NCBI RefSeq assembly: GCF_030733205.1
Contig: NZ_JASHJL010000024.1
Span: forward strand, 19,172-83,171
Source: Mameliella sp. MMSF_3455
GTDB lineage: Bacteria; Pseudomonadota; Alphaproteobacteria; Rhodobacterales; Rhodobacteraceae
DNA length: 64,000 nucleotides
Direction of reading: 5' to 3'
A model generated the notes under the pieces. That model searched no databases, had not been told where the DNA came from, and saw only the letters and a list, made by a program, of their open reading frames with translations. Positions within the stretch are counted from its first letter, which is position 1; each line of letters opens with the position of its first letter. Positions 35,910 to 45,684 of this stretch are shown here, piece after piece. The position numbers were made by a program, and so were the translations under genes.

Positions 35910-36663
35910 GACGCCGAACCTCCTGGTCCTGGCCGGCACGACAGAGGCCACGGCGCTGGCCAACCTGATGGCGGAACGCGGGGTCAAGGGCACCGTCAGC
36001 TTTGCCGGCAGGGTCGAACGTCCGCGCCGCCAGCCCCTGCCACAGCGCGTCGGAGGCTTTGGCGGTATCGAAGGGCTGGCGCGCTACATCCGCGACACTG
36101 GCATCACGCACCTGGTGGACGCCACCCATCCCTTTGCCGCGCAGATGAGCACCAACGCCGTGCACGCGGCCCGACAGGCGGGGATCCCCATGCTGGCCCT
36201 GACGCGGCCCGCCTGGCAGGCGCAGGCCGGGGATCGCTGGCGCCATGTACCGGACATTGCCGGTGCGGTCGCCACTCTGGACACCACGCCCCGCCGGGTC
36301 ATGCTGGCCGTTGGCCGGATGCACCTGGAAGAGTTTGCGCCCAACCCGCAGCATTACTACCTGCTGCGGCTGGTCGATCCCCCGAAGTCCCCGCCGCCCT
36401 TCGCCGAATACCACGTCATCTTGGATCGCGGGCCTTTCACCGCCGAAGGCGACCGAGCGCTGATGCAGGACCACGCCATCGACCTGGTGGTGTCGAAGAA
36501 CGCGGGCGGCAGCGGCGCCTCGGCCAAACTGGACGCCGCGCGGGCGCTGAACATCCCGGTCGTGATGATCGACCGCCCCGCCCTGCCCGAGCGCCACGAG
36601 GTCGCCACCCCGCAGGAGGTGCTGGACTGGCTGGCTCATTCCGGGACGGACCTTGGGGTATAG
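35908..36663 (+). CDS. cobK: Precorrin-6A reductase CobK
   Basis: A 251-residue NADPH-dependent reductase converting precorrin-6A to dihydro-precorrin-6. It starts MTPNLLVLAGTTEATALANL; THLVDATHPFAAQMS and VVSKNAGGSGASAKLDAAR are family signatures. It is the only plus-strand gene within the minus-strand run from cobN to cobF: its start overlaps that of cobL and its end overlaps cobJ by 28 bp. No intergenic promoter is possible; transcription must start inside cobL or further upstream. Confidence 0.95.
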   Translation: MTPNLLVLAGTTEATALANLMAERGVKGTVSFAGRVERPRRQPLPQRVGGFGGIEGLARYIRDTGITHLVDATHPFAAQMSTNAVHAARQAGIPMLALTRPAWQAQAGDRWRHVPDIAGAVATLDTTPRRVMLAVGRMHLEEFAPNPQHYYLLRLVDPPKSPPPFAEYHVILDRGPFTAEGDRALMQDHAIDLVVSKNAGGSGASAKLDAARALNIPVVMIDRPALPERHEVATPQEVLDWLAHSGTDLGV

Positions 36664-37388
36664 ACCCAAGGCGCACCCTCCCGCTCGATCACCCGCGTCA
36701 GCGAGGAGCCGACAAGGACGACGGTGCGCATGTCCGCCATCTCGGGCGTGGCGTCACACAGGCGGACCACCCGCAGCTCTTCCTCGGGCGTCGAGACGGC
36801 GCGGGCAAAGATCATCACCCGCTCCGGTTCGCAGGCTTCGCGCAGCACGTCCAAGGCACGGCCAAAGCCCTCGGGACGGGACTTGGACCGCGGATTGTAG
36901 AACCCCATGGCAAAATCCGCCTCTGCCGCCAGACGCAGGCGTTTCTCGATCAGCGCCCAGGGCTTGAGGTTGTCGCTGAGGTTGATGGCGCAGAAATCAT
37001 GTCCCAGTGGCGCACCCGCCTTGGCCGCCGCCGCCAGCATCGCGGTGATGCCGGGCAATACCCGGATCTCAAGCGCGCGCCATTCCGCCGGGCCGGCCTC
37101 GACCGCTTCAAAGACCGCCGAGGCCATTGCAAAGACACCCGGATCGCCCGACGAGACCACGACCACCCGCCGCCCCTCTGCCGCCATATCCAGCGCGTGG
37201 CGGGAACGGTCCAGTTCCACGCGATTGTCGCTTTCGTGCAGGCGCAGCCCTTCTCGCGGCGGGATGCGCCGGACGTAGGGAATATAGCCGACAATATCGG
37301 TCGCTTCCTGCAGGGCCGCCGTCACCTCGGGGGTGACCAGCGCCTCGTCTCCCGGACCCAGGCCCGCGATCACGACCCAGCCGCTCAT
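36636..37388 (-). CDS. cobJ: Precorrin-3B C17-methyltransferase CobJ
   Basis: A 250-residue tetrapyrrole methylase performing ring contraction and C-17 methylation. Motifs are VVIAGLGPGDEALVTPEV (residues 5-22), IVGYIPYV, VSSGDPGVFAMASAV and FCAINLSDNLKPW. Its stop lies inside the 3' end of the convergent cobK gene. It overlaps the upstream cobI by 4 bp. Confidence 0.95.
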   Translation of the reverse strand: MSGWVVIAGLGPGDEALVTPEVTAALQEATDIVGYIPYVRRIPPREGLRLHESDNRVELDRSRHALDMAAEGRRVVVVSSGDPGVFAMASAVFEAVEAGPAEWRALEIRVLPGITAMLAAAAKAGAPLGHDFCAINLSDNLKPWALIEKRLRLAAEADFAMGFYNPRSKSRPEGFGRALDVLREACEPERVMIFARAVSTPEEELRVVRLCDATPEMADMRTVVLVGSSLTRVIEREGAPWVYTPRSVPE

Positions 37389-38113
37389 GGCCTGCGCCCC
37401 TGTCCGTGCACGATGACGATCGAGAAATAGGGCGACACGCGGTCATCCGCCTCGGCCAGGGGCATGACGGTCTGCCCGTCCATGCTGGCGTATTCCACCA
37501 GCCAGGCGCGGTCCATCTTGCCCGCCGCCTGCAACGCCTCGCGGATCTTGGGCAGGTTCCGACCGATTTTCATGACCACCAGCGCATCCGCATCCAACGC
37601 CCCGCGCGTCAATTCCGCCAGGGGCAACGTGCCCATCAGCACCGACAGGATGTCATCGCCCCAGGTCACCGGCGCACCGGTCGCCGTCCAGGCCGCGGAC
37701 ATGCCGGTGATCGCGGGCACCACATGCACCGGCACGTCGTCCTTGAGCCGGGTATAAAGATGCATGAAGGAGCCATAGAAGAACGGGTCGCCCTCGCAGA
37801 GCACGACCACGTCCTCGCCCGCCGCCACCAACGCTTTCAGATGCGCGACACAATCGGAATAGAATGCCGATAGGATCTGGTTGTAACGCGGGTCCGACAG
37901 CGGAATCTCGGTCGTGACCGGATATTCCATCGCGAATTCAACCGCATTCTCGCGCAGCATTCCGTCGACGATCCCGCGCGCGCGGCCGGACCGCCCCGCC
38001 TTGCGGAAAAAGGCCACATGCCGTGCATTGCGCACCAGCCGGTCGGCGCGCACGCTCATCAATTCGGGGTCGCCGGGGCCAAGCCCGACGCCGAAGACCG
38101 TCCCGCCCCTCAT
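37385..38113 (-). CDS. cobI: Precorrin-2 C20-methyltransferase CobI
   Basis: A 242-residue tetrapyrrole methylase giving precorrin-3A. Motifs are VFGVGLGPGDPELMSVRA (residues 6-23), CEGDPFFYGSFMHLY and VVPAITGMSAAW. The ATG overlaps the cobH stop (ATGA), which fixes the start; longer in-frame starts fall inside cobH. Confidence 0.95.
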   Translation of the reverse strand: MRGGTVFGVGLGPGDPELMSVRADRLVRNARHVAFFRKAGRSGRARGIVDGMLRENAVEFAMEYPVTTEIPLSDPRYNQILSAFYSDCVAHLKALVAAGEDVVVLCEGDPFFYGSFMHLYTRLKDDVPVHVVPAITGMSAAWTATGAPVTWGDDILSVLMGTLPLAELTRGALDADALVVMKIGRNLPKIREALQAAGKMDRAWLVEYASMDGQTVMPLAEADDRVSPYFSIVIVHGQGRRP

Positions 38114-38739
38114 TCCGCGCGGCTCGCGATGGCGTTGATGGCGGCGACGGTGATGGCACTGCCGCCCAGCCGCCCTTCGACGATCAGCGAGGGCACCGGC
38201 TGTGCCTCCCACAGGGCGTCCTTGCTTTCTCGCGCGCCCACAAATCCCACCGGGCAGCCGATGATCGCCGCCGGGCGCGGGCACTCCGGATCCTCGAGCA
38301 TCTCCAGAAGGTGGAACAGCGCCGTGGGCGCGTTGCCGATGGCCACCAGGGCGCCCGCCAGCCGGGGCCGCCACAGTTCCAGCGCCGCCGCAGAGCGCGT
38401 GGTGCCGAGCTGCGTGGCCAGGTCCGGAACCTCGGGCTCGCGCAGGGTGCAGATCACGTCATTGCCGGCCGGCAGGCGTTTGCGTGTCACCCCCTCGGAA
38501 ACCATGAAGGCATCGCAAAAGATCGGCGCGCCCGCCTCCAGCGCCGCGCGTGCGGCTGCAACCATGCCGGGCGACACTTTCACATCGCGCTCCAGCCCCA
38601 CGAGGCCGGCGGCATGGATCATGCGCACCACCACCTGTTCCTCGTCTCGGGCAAAGCGGTCCAGCTCTGCCTCGGCGCGGATGGTGGCAAAGCTCTCCTT
38701 GTAGATGGCCGCGCCGTCTTTTTCGTATGTATAGGGCAT
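38110..38739 (-). CDS. cobH: Precorrin-8X methylmutase CobH
   Basis: A 209-residue mutase that moves the methyl group from C-11 to C-12 to form hydrogenobyrinic acid. Family signatures are EEQVVVRMIHAAG (with the catalytic His near residue 42), FCDAFMVSEGV and IIGCPVGFVGARESK. It begins 5 bp after cobG. Confidence 0.96.
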   Translation of the reverse strand: MPYTYEKDGAAIYKESFATIRAEAELDRFARDEEQVVVRMIHAAGLVGLERDVKVSPGMVAAARAALEAGAPIFCDAFMVSEGVTRKRLPAGNDVICTLREPEVPDLATQLGTTRSAAALELWRPRLAGALVAIGNAPTALFHLLEMLEDPECPRPAAIIGCPVGFVGARESKDALWEAQPVPSLIVEGRLGGSAITVAAINAIASRAE

Positions 38740-38744
38740 TGATT

Positions 38745-39890
38745 TCAGGGCCTGATAAGTTCGTTGATGTCCAAAGGGGTCAGCCCGCGGCGGAGCGGCT
38801 CATCCCACGGCGCCCCCGGCGTGACAAGATCGAATGCGCCGCCATTCCCCACCAAGGTACGATCGGCAGCGCGCGGAAAGGCACAGCCCTTGGCACAGCC
38901 CGAGACGTGCCAACGCCGGCCCTCGGGCACATGCGCGGCAAGGCTGCGGGCGAGATCGCGGGTGGCGACACTGGCCTGCGGGCAACCCGGCGCACCGGTA
39001 CACGCCTCGATCCGGCGGATCGGGTCGCGCGGGTCGGTGACGAGGTCGTCGTGCGGGGTCAGACGGGTGACAGCGGGCAAGTAGAGCATCCTGAACGGGG
39101 TCACGCGCAGTTCGGAGCCGGTTCCAGCCAGGTGTCGCAGCGCCTGCGCCGTGAACAGGCCAAAGGGCGCAGCCACGCAGATCCCGGCAGAACGAGGTCC
39201 CGGCTCTGGGGCCGGAACGGGTTCATTCGGGACGGCCGTGCCGCGCAAACACGCGGGCAGTTCGGCGCCCGACGCGATGTGCCGCGCCATGCGTCCGCGC
39301 CCGTCTGATCCGACACCGCCGCTGTCGAGGAACCAGGCCGCCAGATCCAACGCCAAGCGCACTGCCTCTTCCTCGACCACCGTGCGCCCGGTGGCGCAGC
39401 CATCGGCGCGGACTATAAGCCCATCGCCGGCCGCTTCGATCCGGATATCGCCGCTGACCTCGTCCAGTTGTCGTTGCGGGCCGGGATCGATCACGAACCC
39501 GAATTTCTCCGGCAGTCCCGCAAAGCGCGCCGCCTCGAGTCCCTGATACAGGGCCTCGGCAAGGGGGTCAGCCGTGCCATCGTCAAACGGCGCGAGGATC
39601 ACGTTGCGCCGCGCCTCACGCTCGGCAGCGCCGGGCAACAGGCCCAGCGAATCCAGCCGCTCGATCACCTGCGGGAACCCGTCATCCGTGACACCGCGCA
39701 GTTGCAGATTGGCCCGCGCCGTCACCTCGACGATCCCACTGCCAAGGCTCTCGGCGATCTCCGCCAGCCCCTGCGCTTGATCGACGTCGATCCGCCCAAG
39801 ATGCGGACGTACCCGCACCACCAACCCGTCGCCCGAGCGCATCGGACGATATGCGCCCGGACACCACCCCTTGATCTCGGGCACGCTCAT
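38745..39890 (-). CDS. cobG: Precorrin-3B synthase CobG
   Basis: A 381-residue iron-sulfur oxygenase related to sulfite/nitrite reductases. Two ferredoxin-like half-domains are present; the 4Fe-4S cysteines are in [10 protein letters not shown] and [12 protein letters not shown]. It inserts the hydroxyl and gamma-lactone on precorrin-3A using oxygen, marking the aerobic route. It overlaps cobN by 4 bp. Confidence 0.94.
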   Translation of the reverse strand: MSVPEIKGWCPGAYRPMRSGDGLVVRVRPHLGRIDVDQAQGLAEIAESLGSGIVEVTARANLQLRGVTDDGFPQVIERLDSLGLLPGAAEREARRNVILAPFDDGTADPLAEALYQGLEAARFAGLPEKFGFVIDPGPQRQLDEVSGDIRIEAAGDGLIVRADGCATGRTVVEEEAVRLALDLAAWFLDSGGVGSDGRGRMARHIASGAELPACLRGTAVPNEPVPAPEPGPRSAGICVAAPFGLFTAQALRHLAGTGSELRVTPFRMLYLPAVTRLTPHDDLVTDPRDPIRRIEACTGAPGCPQASVATRDLARSLAAHVPEGRRWHVSGCAKGCAFPRAADRTLVGNGGAFDLVTPGAPWDEPLRRGLTPLDINELIRP

Positions 39891-42800
39891 TCCGCCGCCT
39901 CCAGCGCGGCAAGGATCGAGTTCCGGCGGGTCTGCCAGAGCCCCGCCGCATGCAGTGCCGCGAACCGTGCCCGCATGGCCTCAAATGCCTCGGGGTTGGC
40001 CTCTTGCAGGAACTCCGTCACCGCTTCATCGCCCAGCGTCGCATCGTAGTAGAGATCAAAAAGATGCCCCGGCACCACGTCTGCCAGTTGCGCGAAGGCG
40101 GCCATGTTCTCCAGCGTTGCGGCAATTTCCGCCGCCCCCCGGAACCCGTGCCGTTGCATCCCGGCCAACCATACCGGATTGGCCGCCCGCGCCTGGACCA
40201 CGCGGGCGATCTCTTCGGTCAATCCCCGCGCGCGGGGGCGCGACGGATCCGTGTTGTCCATGTGGTAGAGCGCGGCCTTGCCCCCGGTCACGCTCTGGGC
40301 TGCGGCAAAGCCCGCCTCGTGACTGGCGTAATCCTCGGCCAACAGAAGGTCGGTTTCCGGCAGATCCTGAAGGTGCACGAAGGCCTCTGCCGCACGCACC
40401 CTTTCCCGCAAGCCCGCGGCGTCGCGTTCGCCCTCCCCCCGGTCATAGGCCCAGGCCGAGGCCGCTAGCCAGGCCTCACCCGCCGCCTGTCGCGATCCCT
40501 CGGAATAGTCGCCGATCTGCGCCCCGATCCCAAGGCCAAAGGACCCCGGCGCCGGGCCGAAGACCCGCGCGCCCGCCTGCCCGACAAAGGGGTTCCAGTC
40601 ACGCGCCTCGTCGCGTTCGGAGAGCGCCTTGACCGCCTGACCGAAAAGCGTGGACAGCGTCGGAAAAACATCGCGGAACAGGCCAGACACACGCAGCGTG
40701 ACGTCGATCCGGGGCCGCTCCAGCTCGGCAATGGGGATGACCTCGATCCCGCTGACGCGCTCGCTGCCCTGGTCCCAGACGGGGCGCACCCCCAAGAGAT
40801 GCAGCGCCATGGCAAACTCCTCGCCAGCCGTGCGCATTGTGGCCGAGCCCCAGAGATCCACGATCAGCCCGCGCGGCCAGTCGCCCTCGTCCTGCAGGTG
40901 TCGCCGCACCAGTTCCTCGCCCAGCTTGACGCCCTGAGCATAGGCGCTGCGCGTCGGAACCGAGCGTGGGTCGGTCGTAAACAGGTTGCGCCCCGTCGGC
41001 AGGACATCGCTGCGCCCCCGGTACGGCGAGCCTGACGGTCCGGCCGCGATCCGCTTGCCATCCAGCGCGTCGATCAGCGCACGACGTTCCGCCGCGACGG
41101 ACTCCGCCGCATCGATCCCGCCACCCGTCACGGGCGCCCGCCCCCAGACGTGCAGCCCATCGCCGAACTGGCTTTCCTTGATGTCACAGACAAAGCGGTC
41201 GATCCGGGTGATCGCCTCGGCGGTGCTGGCGCTGGTCTCGAGGCCGAGATCCCCTTCGACCCCAACCGCTTGCGCTTCGGCCCGAATGTCCTGCATCAGC
41301 CGATCGCGTCGTCTTGGATCCAGCCCGTCGGCATTGGAAAACTCGTCCAGAAGCGCCTCGAGCCGGGCCAGCCGTTCCGGAACGGCGGCCTCGCGCAAGG
41401 GCGGTGGTACATGGCCCAGCGTCACCGCGCCGATGCGGCGTTTCGCCTGCGCTGCCTCACCGGGATCGTTGACGATGAAAGGATAGATTACCGGCATCCC
41501 ACCTGTCAGCGCCTCGGGCCAACAGGCATTGGACAGCGCGACCGATTTGCCGGGCAGCCACTCCAGCGTGCCATGCGCGCCGATATGGATCAGCGCATCC
41601 ACTCTCTGCTGCAGCCACAGGTAGAAGGCGACATAGGCATGGCGCGGCACGCGGGACAGGTCGTGGTAGTCGTCGTCTCGCTGCTCCGGCGTGCCGCGTT
41701 CCGGCTGCAGCGCCACCAGCGCCTTGCCCCGCTTCAGCACGCGGAAGGAAAATTCGCCATCGACAACATCCGCATCCGCCTCGGGCACACCCCAGGCGGC
41801 CTCGAGATCGTCACGCAAGGCCTCGGGCAGGCGCGCCAGTGCGGCCCTGTATTCTCCCAGGGGCCAGTTCAGATGCGCCGCGCGCAGCGCCTCCGCCGAC
41901 ACTTCCGAACCGACGTCGTGACCGGTCTCTGCGAGATCGGCAAGGATCGCCTCTGCCGAGGCAAGCGCGTCCAGCCCGACCGCATGGGCCAGGTTCCAGT
42001 CGCGCCCCGGATAGGTTGAAAGCACCAGCGCCAGCCGCCGGTCGGCTTCGGGCGTGGCCGCCAGCCTGGTCCAACGCGCAACACGATCGGCTGCGGCCAT
42101 CACCTGCACCGCATCCGCCGCATGGGCGACGCGGGCAAATTGCAGATCCGGATCGCGCGCCTGCGGTTCCTTGAAGGACACGGCGCCCGTGAACAGCCGC
42201 CCGTCAACTTCCGGCAATACCACGTGCATGGCCAGGTCGGCGGGGGACAGGCCCCGCTCCGCCTCGGCCCAGGCCGCGCGCGAAGAAGTCGCCAGGGCCA
42301 CCTGGAAGACAGGCACCTCTCCCGCATCCAGCGGCGAATCCCCCTCGGCCCCGCGCCCGGAAAAGGCGGTTGCATTGACGATGGCGACGGGCGCCAGGTG
42401 CGCCACCTGCCGCGCCAGCCATCCCGAGGCGCCCGGCGCCTTCAGCGAAGGCGCGAACAACCCCAAAACGTCAAAGCCGCGCGCCCGCAATTCGGCGCAT
42501 AGCGCCTCCATGGGCGCCATGTCCGCCGATACGAGGTAAGAGCGGTAGAAAACCAGGCAGACCAGCGGGCGCGGTTTCTTCTCTCCCGAAATCCTCTCGG
42601 GGGGGCTTGCCTCCGGCAAGCGGGGGGCAGACAGCCCCCCTCCGCCCTCGCCATCCCGCAACGCCGCCAGAACCGGGCAGCAGACCCCGTGCTCCGGCAG
42701 CCAGCCGCCGACCTGCGGCAACCCCTTGGCGCCGCGCACCGGCCCGGCATAGAGCCCCGCCGCCAACGCCATCTGTGCCAGCGCGGCCTGGGCCGCCACC

Positions 42801-43249
42801 GCGCCGCCCGCGTCGCAAAGATGTGCCAACCGCCGCAGGGTGGAGACCGGCAGGGTCGAGACCTCGTCCAGCCGCGTATCGACCCGCCCATCCCCCGGCA
42901 GCACCGCCAGGGCGATCCCCTTCGCCTGTGCCAAGGCGGCGATCTGCTGGATGCCATAGGCCCAATAGGGCACGCCACCGATCAGCCGGACCAGGATGCC
43001 CTTGGCCCCCTCCAGAGTCTGTTCAACATAGGTGTCCACAGAGAGCGGATGTTTCAGCGCCGCGATATTGGCCAGCCGCAACGAGGGCATTCGCCCCGCG
43101 CGCCCGCCGCCCCGCTCCCAGCCGGCGGCAAAGGCGCCGAGGTCGGAATCCGAGAAGGACAGCACCACAAGGTCCGCCGGGCTTTGCGCCAGATCGGTCG
43201 GGGTCTCGCTCTCTTCGAGTCCGTGGCTTTCGCGAAAGATGACGTGCAT
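39887..43249 (-). CDS. cobN: Cobaltochelatase subunit CobN
   Basis: A 1120-residue large subunit that inserts cobalt into hydrogenobyrinic acid a,c-diamide together with CobS and CobT. Recognisable segments include [40 protein letters not shown] and [20 protein letters not shown]. Residues about 204-225, a linker around [20 protein letters not shown], are encoded by a copy of the dispersed two-hairpin repeat, kept in frame. It starts 33 bp after cobW. CobS and CobT are not in the window. Confidence 0.95.
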   Translation of the reverse strand: MHVIFRESHGLEESETPTDLAQSPADLVVLSFSDSDLGAFAAGWERGGGRAGRMPSLRLANIAALKHPLSVDTYVEQTLEGAKGILVRLIGGVPYWAYGIQQIAALAQAKGIALAVLPGDGRVDTRLDEVSTLPVSTLRRLAHLCDAGGAVAAQAALAQMALAAGLYAGPVRGAKGLPQVGGWLPEHGVCCPVLAALRDGEGGGGLSAPRLPEASPPERISGEKKPRPLVCLVFYRSYLVSADMAPMEALCAELRARGFDVLGLFAPSLKAPGASGWLARQVAHLAPVAIVNATAFSGRGAEGDSPLDAGEVPVFQVALATSSRAAWAEAERGLSPADLAMHVVLPEVDGRLFTGAVSFKEPQARDPDLQFARVAHAADAVQVMAAADRVARWTRLAATPEADRRLALVLSTYPGRDWNLAHAVGLDALASAEAILADLAETGHDVGSEVSAEALRAAHLNWPLGEYRAALARLPEALRDDLEAAWGVPEADADVVDGEFSFRVLKRGKALVALQPERGTPEQRDDDYHDLSRVPRHAYVAFYLWLQQRVDALIHIGAHGTLEWLPGKSVALSNACWPEALTGGMPVIYPFIVNDPGEAAQAKRRIGAVTLGHVPPPLREAAVPERLARLEALLDEFSNADGLDPRRRDRLMQDIRAEAQAVGVEGDLGLETSASTAEAITRIDRFVCDIKESQFGDGLHVWGRAPVTGGGIDAAESVAAERRALIDALDGKRIAAGPSGSPYRGRSDVLPTGRNLFTTDPRSVPTRSAYAQGVKLGEELVRRHLQDEGDWPRGLIVDLWGSATMRTAGEEFAMALHLLGVRPVWDQGSERVSGIEVIPIAELERPRIDVTLRVSGLFRDVFPTLSTLFGQAVKALSERDEARDWNPFVGQAGARVFGPAPGSFGLGIGAQIGDYSEGSRQAAGEAWLAASAWAYDRGEGERDAAGLRERVRAAEAFVHLQDLPETDLLLAEDYASHEAGFAAAQSVTGGKAALYHMDNTDPSRPRARGLTEEIARVVQARAANPVWLAGMQRHGFRGAAEIAATLENMAAFAQLADVVPGHLFDLYYDATLGDEAVTEFLQEANPEAFEAMRARFAALHAAGLWQTRRNSILAALEAAE
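42575..42640 (+). repeat. Dispersed two-hairpin repeat, copy C, inside cobN
   Basis: On the plus strand: TTTCTTCTCTCCC, the GAAATCCTCTCGGGGGGG core, hairpin GCTTGCC-TCC-GGCAAGC (42605-42621), then GGGGGGC-AGACA-GCCCCCC (42622-42640). It has the same module order as copies A, B and D, but lies within an open cobN gene on the opposite strand, encoding about 22 residues of a linker. Confidence 0.7.
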
Positions 43250-43282
43250 GACACCGCTCCGGCGCGGCGGGTAAGGCCCGCC

Positions 43283-44338
43283 TTACTCCGCCGCCTCCGT
43301 GGCCACGCCCAGCACGGCCCGGATGGCATCAGGGCGGATATCGTCATGTTCGGCGATCACGACAAGCCTGCCTTGACGGGGCTCGTCCGCTTTCCACGGA
43401 CGGTCGTACTGATGCCGGACCCTTGCGCCAACTGCCTGCACCAGCAGGCGCATCGGCTTGCCCGCGACACTGGCATAGCCCTTGACCCGCAGGATGTTCT
43501 GGCTTTTTGCCAGTTCCTCGATCCGCGCCACCAGATCGGCGGGGGCGGACACCTCGGGAATGTCGACGACGATCGACTCGAAATCGTCGTGTTCATGGTC
43601 GTCATGGTCGTCGTGATGGCTGGGACGCGCATCCATGTCGTCCTCTGCCGCCGCCTCCAGCCCCAGGATCACCCGCGGATCGACGGCCCCCTCGGCCACC
43701 TCGATCACCGGCAGCGGTCGCGGCGCCTCGGCGGCAATGATCTCCTTGGCCTTTGCCACGCCCTCGGGGCCCGCAAGATCCGGCTTGGTCAGCAGGATGA
43801 TGTCGGCGCAGGAAATCTGGTCCTCGAAGACCTCCGACAGCGGCGTTTCGTGATCCAGCGAGTCATCCGCCAGCCGCTGTGCATCCACCTTGGCCACGTC
43901 GGGCGCGAAACGCCCCGAGGCCACCGCCTCTGCATCGGCCAGCGCAATCACGCCATCCACGGTGATTTTGGACCGGATATCCGGCCAGTCAAAGGCTTTC
44001 AGCAGCGGTTTCGGCAGAGCGAGACCCGAGGTCTCGATCAGGATATGTTCCGGGCGCGGGTCCAGCGCCATCAGCGCCTCGATCGTCGGAATGAAATCAT
44101 CGGCCACGGTGCAGCAGATGCAGCCGTTGGCCAGCTCCATGATGTTTTCCGCCGGGCAATCGGGGATGGCACAGCCCTTGAGGATTTCGCCATCGACGCC
44201 CACGTCGCCGAACTCGTTGACAACAACGGCCAGCCGCTTGCCACCGGGGTTCTGCATCAGGTGGGTGATCAGCGTCGTCTTGCCCGAGCCCAGAAAGCCG
44301 GTGATGACGGTGACGGGAAGCTTGGCGAGATCGGTCAT
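43283..44338 (-). CDS. cobW: CobW-type metal-chaperone GTPase
   Basis: A 351-residue G3E P-loop GTPase. Walker A is GFLGSGKTT (residues 14-22), the metal-binding motif is NGCICCTV, and a histidine/aspartate-rich stretch (SHHDDHDDHEHDD, about 245-257) precedes the C-terminal CobW_C domain. It is thought to deliver cobalt to the chelatase. The ATG overlaps the stop of the DUF1636 gene, and cobN follows 33 bp downstream. Confidence 0.94.
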   Translation of the reverse strand: MTDLAKLPVTVITGFLGSGKTTLITHLMQNPGGKRLAVVVNEFGDVGVDGEILKGCAIPDCPAENIMELANGCICCTVADDFIPTIEALMALDPRPEHILIETSGLALPKPLLKAFDWPDIRSKITVDGVIALADAEAVASGRFAPDVAKVDAQRLADDSLDHETPLSEVFEDQISCADIILLTKPDLAGPEGVAKAKEIIAAEAPRPLPVIEVAEGAVDPRVILGLEAAAEDDMDARPSHHDDHDDHEHDDFESIVVDIPEVSAPADLVARIEELAKSQNILRVKGYASVAGKPMRLLVQAVGARVRHQYDRPWKADEPRQGRLVVIAEHDDIRPDAIRAVLGVATEAAE

Positions 44339-44754
44339 GTCTGTTCCTTTTCCGGCGTTCCGGTCTGTTCGGGCGGGATGCGCGCGATGCAATTGCGTTT
44401 GAAATGTTCCGGCCGCGCGCGCCAGGGGATCACCCCGTCACGGGCCGCATGATACAGCGCGACACCTTCGGCCAGCAGGTCCGGATGCGACGCTTCGTGA
44501 AGGTTTCCGTAGACGTAAGTCCAGCGTTCCGGCCCCCCGCGCATGGCAACGGAACAGCCATAGTCGCAGTTCTGCAGGCATTCCACCGGCGTCAACGTGA
44601 CGCCCTCGGGCATCTCGCGCTCGGCAAGCGCATCGTGCAGGCGCTGGCCCGGGCGCACACCGCCCTCCGGCACGTCTTCGCCGCGCCGACACTTGACGCA
44701 AACCAGCAGTTCGACCGGCGCCTGGCCCGCGTCCTGCTGCGTATCGTGATCCAT
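44335..44754 (-). CDS. DUF1636 family metal-binding protein
   Basis: A 139-residue protein with a thioredoxin-like ferredoxin pattern: CVKCRRGED near residue 18, CLQNCDYGCSVAMRG in the middle and RWTYVYG after it. The four or five cysteines suggest an Fe-S cluster or metal. GGAGGAGG precedes the ATG. It is the first gene behind the minus-strand B12 riboswitch and overlaps cobW by 4 bp, so it belongs to the cobalt-insertion operon. Exact role unknown. Confidence 0.85.
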   Translation of the reverse strand: MDHDTQQDAGQAPVELLVCVKCRRGEDVPEGGVRPGQRLHDALAEREMPEGVTLTPVECLQNCDYGCSVAMRGGPERWTYVYGNLHEASHPDLLAEGVALYHAARDGVIPWRARPEHFKRNCIARIPPEQTGTPEKEQT

Positions 44755-44799
44755 TTCCGACCTCCTCCGGGGCACCCCGCCCGGGACTAAAGTTGCACC

Positions 44800-44975
44800 T
44801 GGGATGGCAGGTCTCCTGGCTCGCGGGTCGCGGCACCCCCGCGCCTTCCCGGCCGGTCCGGCCAGTGGCACGTTGCGAGGGCGCTCACCGCTTACAGTTG
44901 CGGGGGCAGCCGCGGGGTTTCACCGCGTTCCCTGTTGTCCTCCCCGGGTGCTCCGGGGAACCATCGTGAGGGGGG
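44800..44975 (-). ncRNA. Cobalamin riboswitch upstream of the cobW/cobN operon
   Basis: On the minus strand the elements are ACAGGGAACGCGGTGAAA, GGCTGCCCCCGCAACTGTAA, GCCACTGG, CCGGGAAGGC and GACCCGCGAGCCAGGAGACC. It ends about 50 bp before the DUF1636 ATG. Outer boundaries are approximate. The divergent cobO gene is not on this RNA. Confidence 0.95.
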
Positions 44976-45071
44976 TGGTGCGACAGACGGGCGGACATGT
45001 CAATCGCGAAGCACGTTGACGGGGCGCGACACGGATGCAATTCCTGCCTGAACCGATCAACGGAGCGCGCA

Positions 45072-45680
45072 ATGGACGAGATCACCACCCGCCACAACGA
45101 AAAGATGCGCCGCATCAAGGCCGCCCGCGACGAGATGATGAAGACCAAGACCGAGGAAAAGGGTCTGATCATGGTCCACACCGGCAAGGGCAAGGGCAAG
45201 AGCTCGGCCGGGTTCGGTATGATCATGCGCTGCATCGCGCATGGCATGCCCTGCGCGGTGGTGCAATTCATCAAGGGCAACTGGGACACGGGCGAAAAGA
45301 CCTTTCTGCGCGACCGCTTTGCCGAGGAATGCCGGTTCTTCGTGTCCGGTGAGGGCTTTACCTGGGAAACCCAGGACCGCGAGCGTGACATTGCCGCCGC
45401 CCAGAACGGCTGGAAGATCGCGCAGGAACAGATCCTCGATCCCGAAATCCAGTTCGTCCTGCTGGACGAGATCAACATCGCCCTGCGCTATGACTACATC
45501 GACATCGACGAGGTGGTGGACTTCCTGCTGCACCAGAAACCGGTCATGACCCATGTCTGCCTGACGGGCCGCAACGCCAAGCCGGAACTGATCGAGGCCG
45601 CCGACCTGGTGACCGAGATGGACCTGATCAAACACCCCTTCCGCGACGGCGTGAAGGCACAGAAAGGCGTGGAGTTCTAG
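45072..45680 (+). CDS. cobO: Cob(I)yrinic acid a,c-diamide adenosyltransferase
   Basis: A 202-residue CobO/BtuR-type enzyme. The P-loop is HTGKGKGKSSAGFG, and VVQFIKGNWDTGEK and LLDEINIALRYDYID are family signatures. It transfers the adenosyl group from ATP to the reduced cobalt. The ATG at 45072 follows ACGGAG; a longer ORF to 44997 overlaps the riboswitch flank. It leads a plus-strand unit cobO-DUF1289 fusion-HAD-cobQ. Confidence 0.95.
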   Translation: MDEITTRHNEKMRRIKAARDEMMKTKTEEKGLIMVHTGKGKGKSSAGFGMIMRCIAHGMPCAVVQFIKGNWDTGEKTFLRDRFAEECRFFVSGEGFTWETQDRERDIAAAQNGWKIAQEQILDPEIQFVLLDEINIALRYDYIDIDEVVDFLLHQKPVMTHVCLTGRNAKPELIEAADLVTEMDLIKHPFRDGVKAQKGVEF

Positions 45681-45684
45681 GCCC

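Noticed and set aside
35394..37430. A 678-codon plus-strand ORF spanning cobL, cobK and cobJ
   Set aside because: It is in a different frame from cobK and overlaps three good genes.
42689..44452. A 587-codon plus-strand ORF opposite cobN and cobW
   Set aside because: Antisense to well-identified genes and without any domain.
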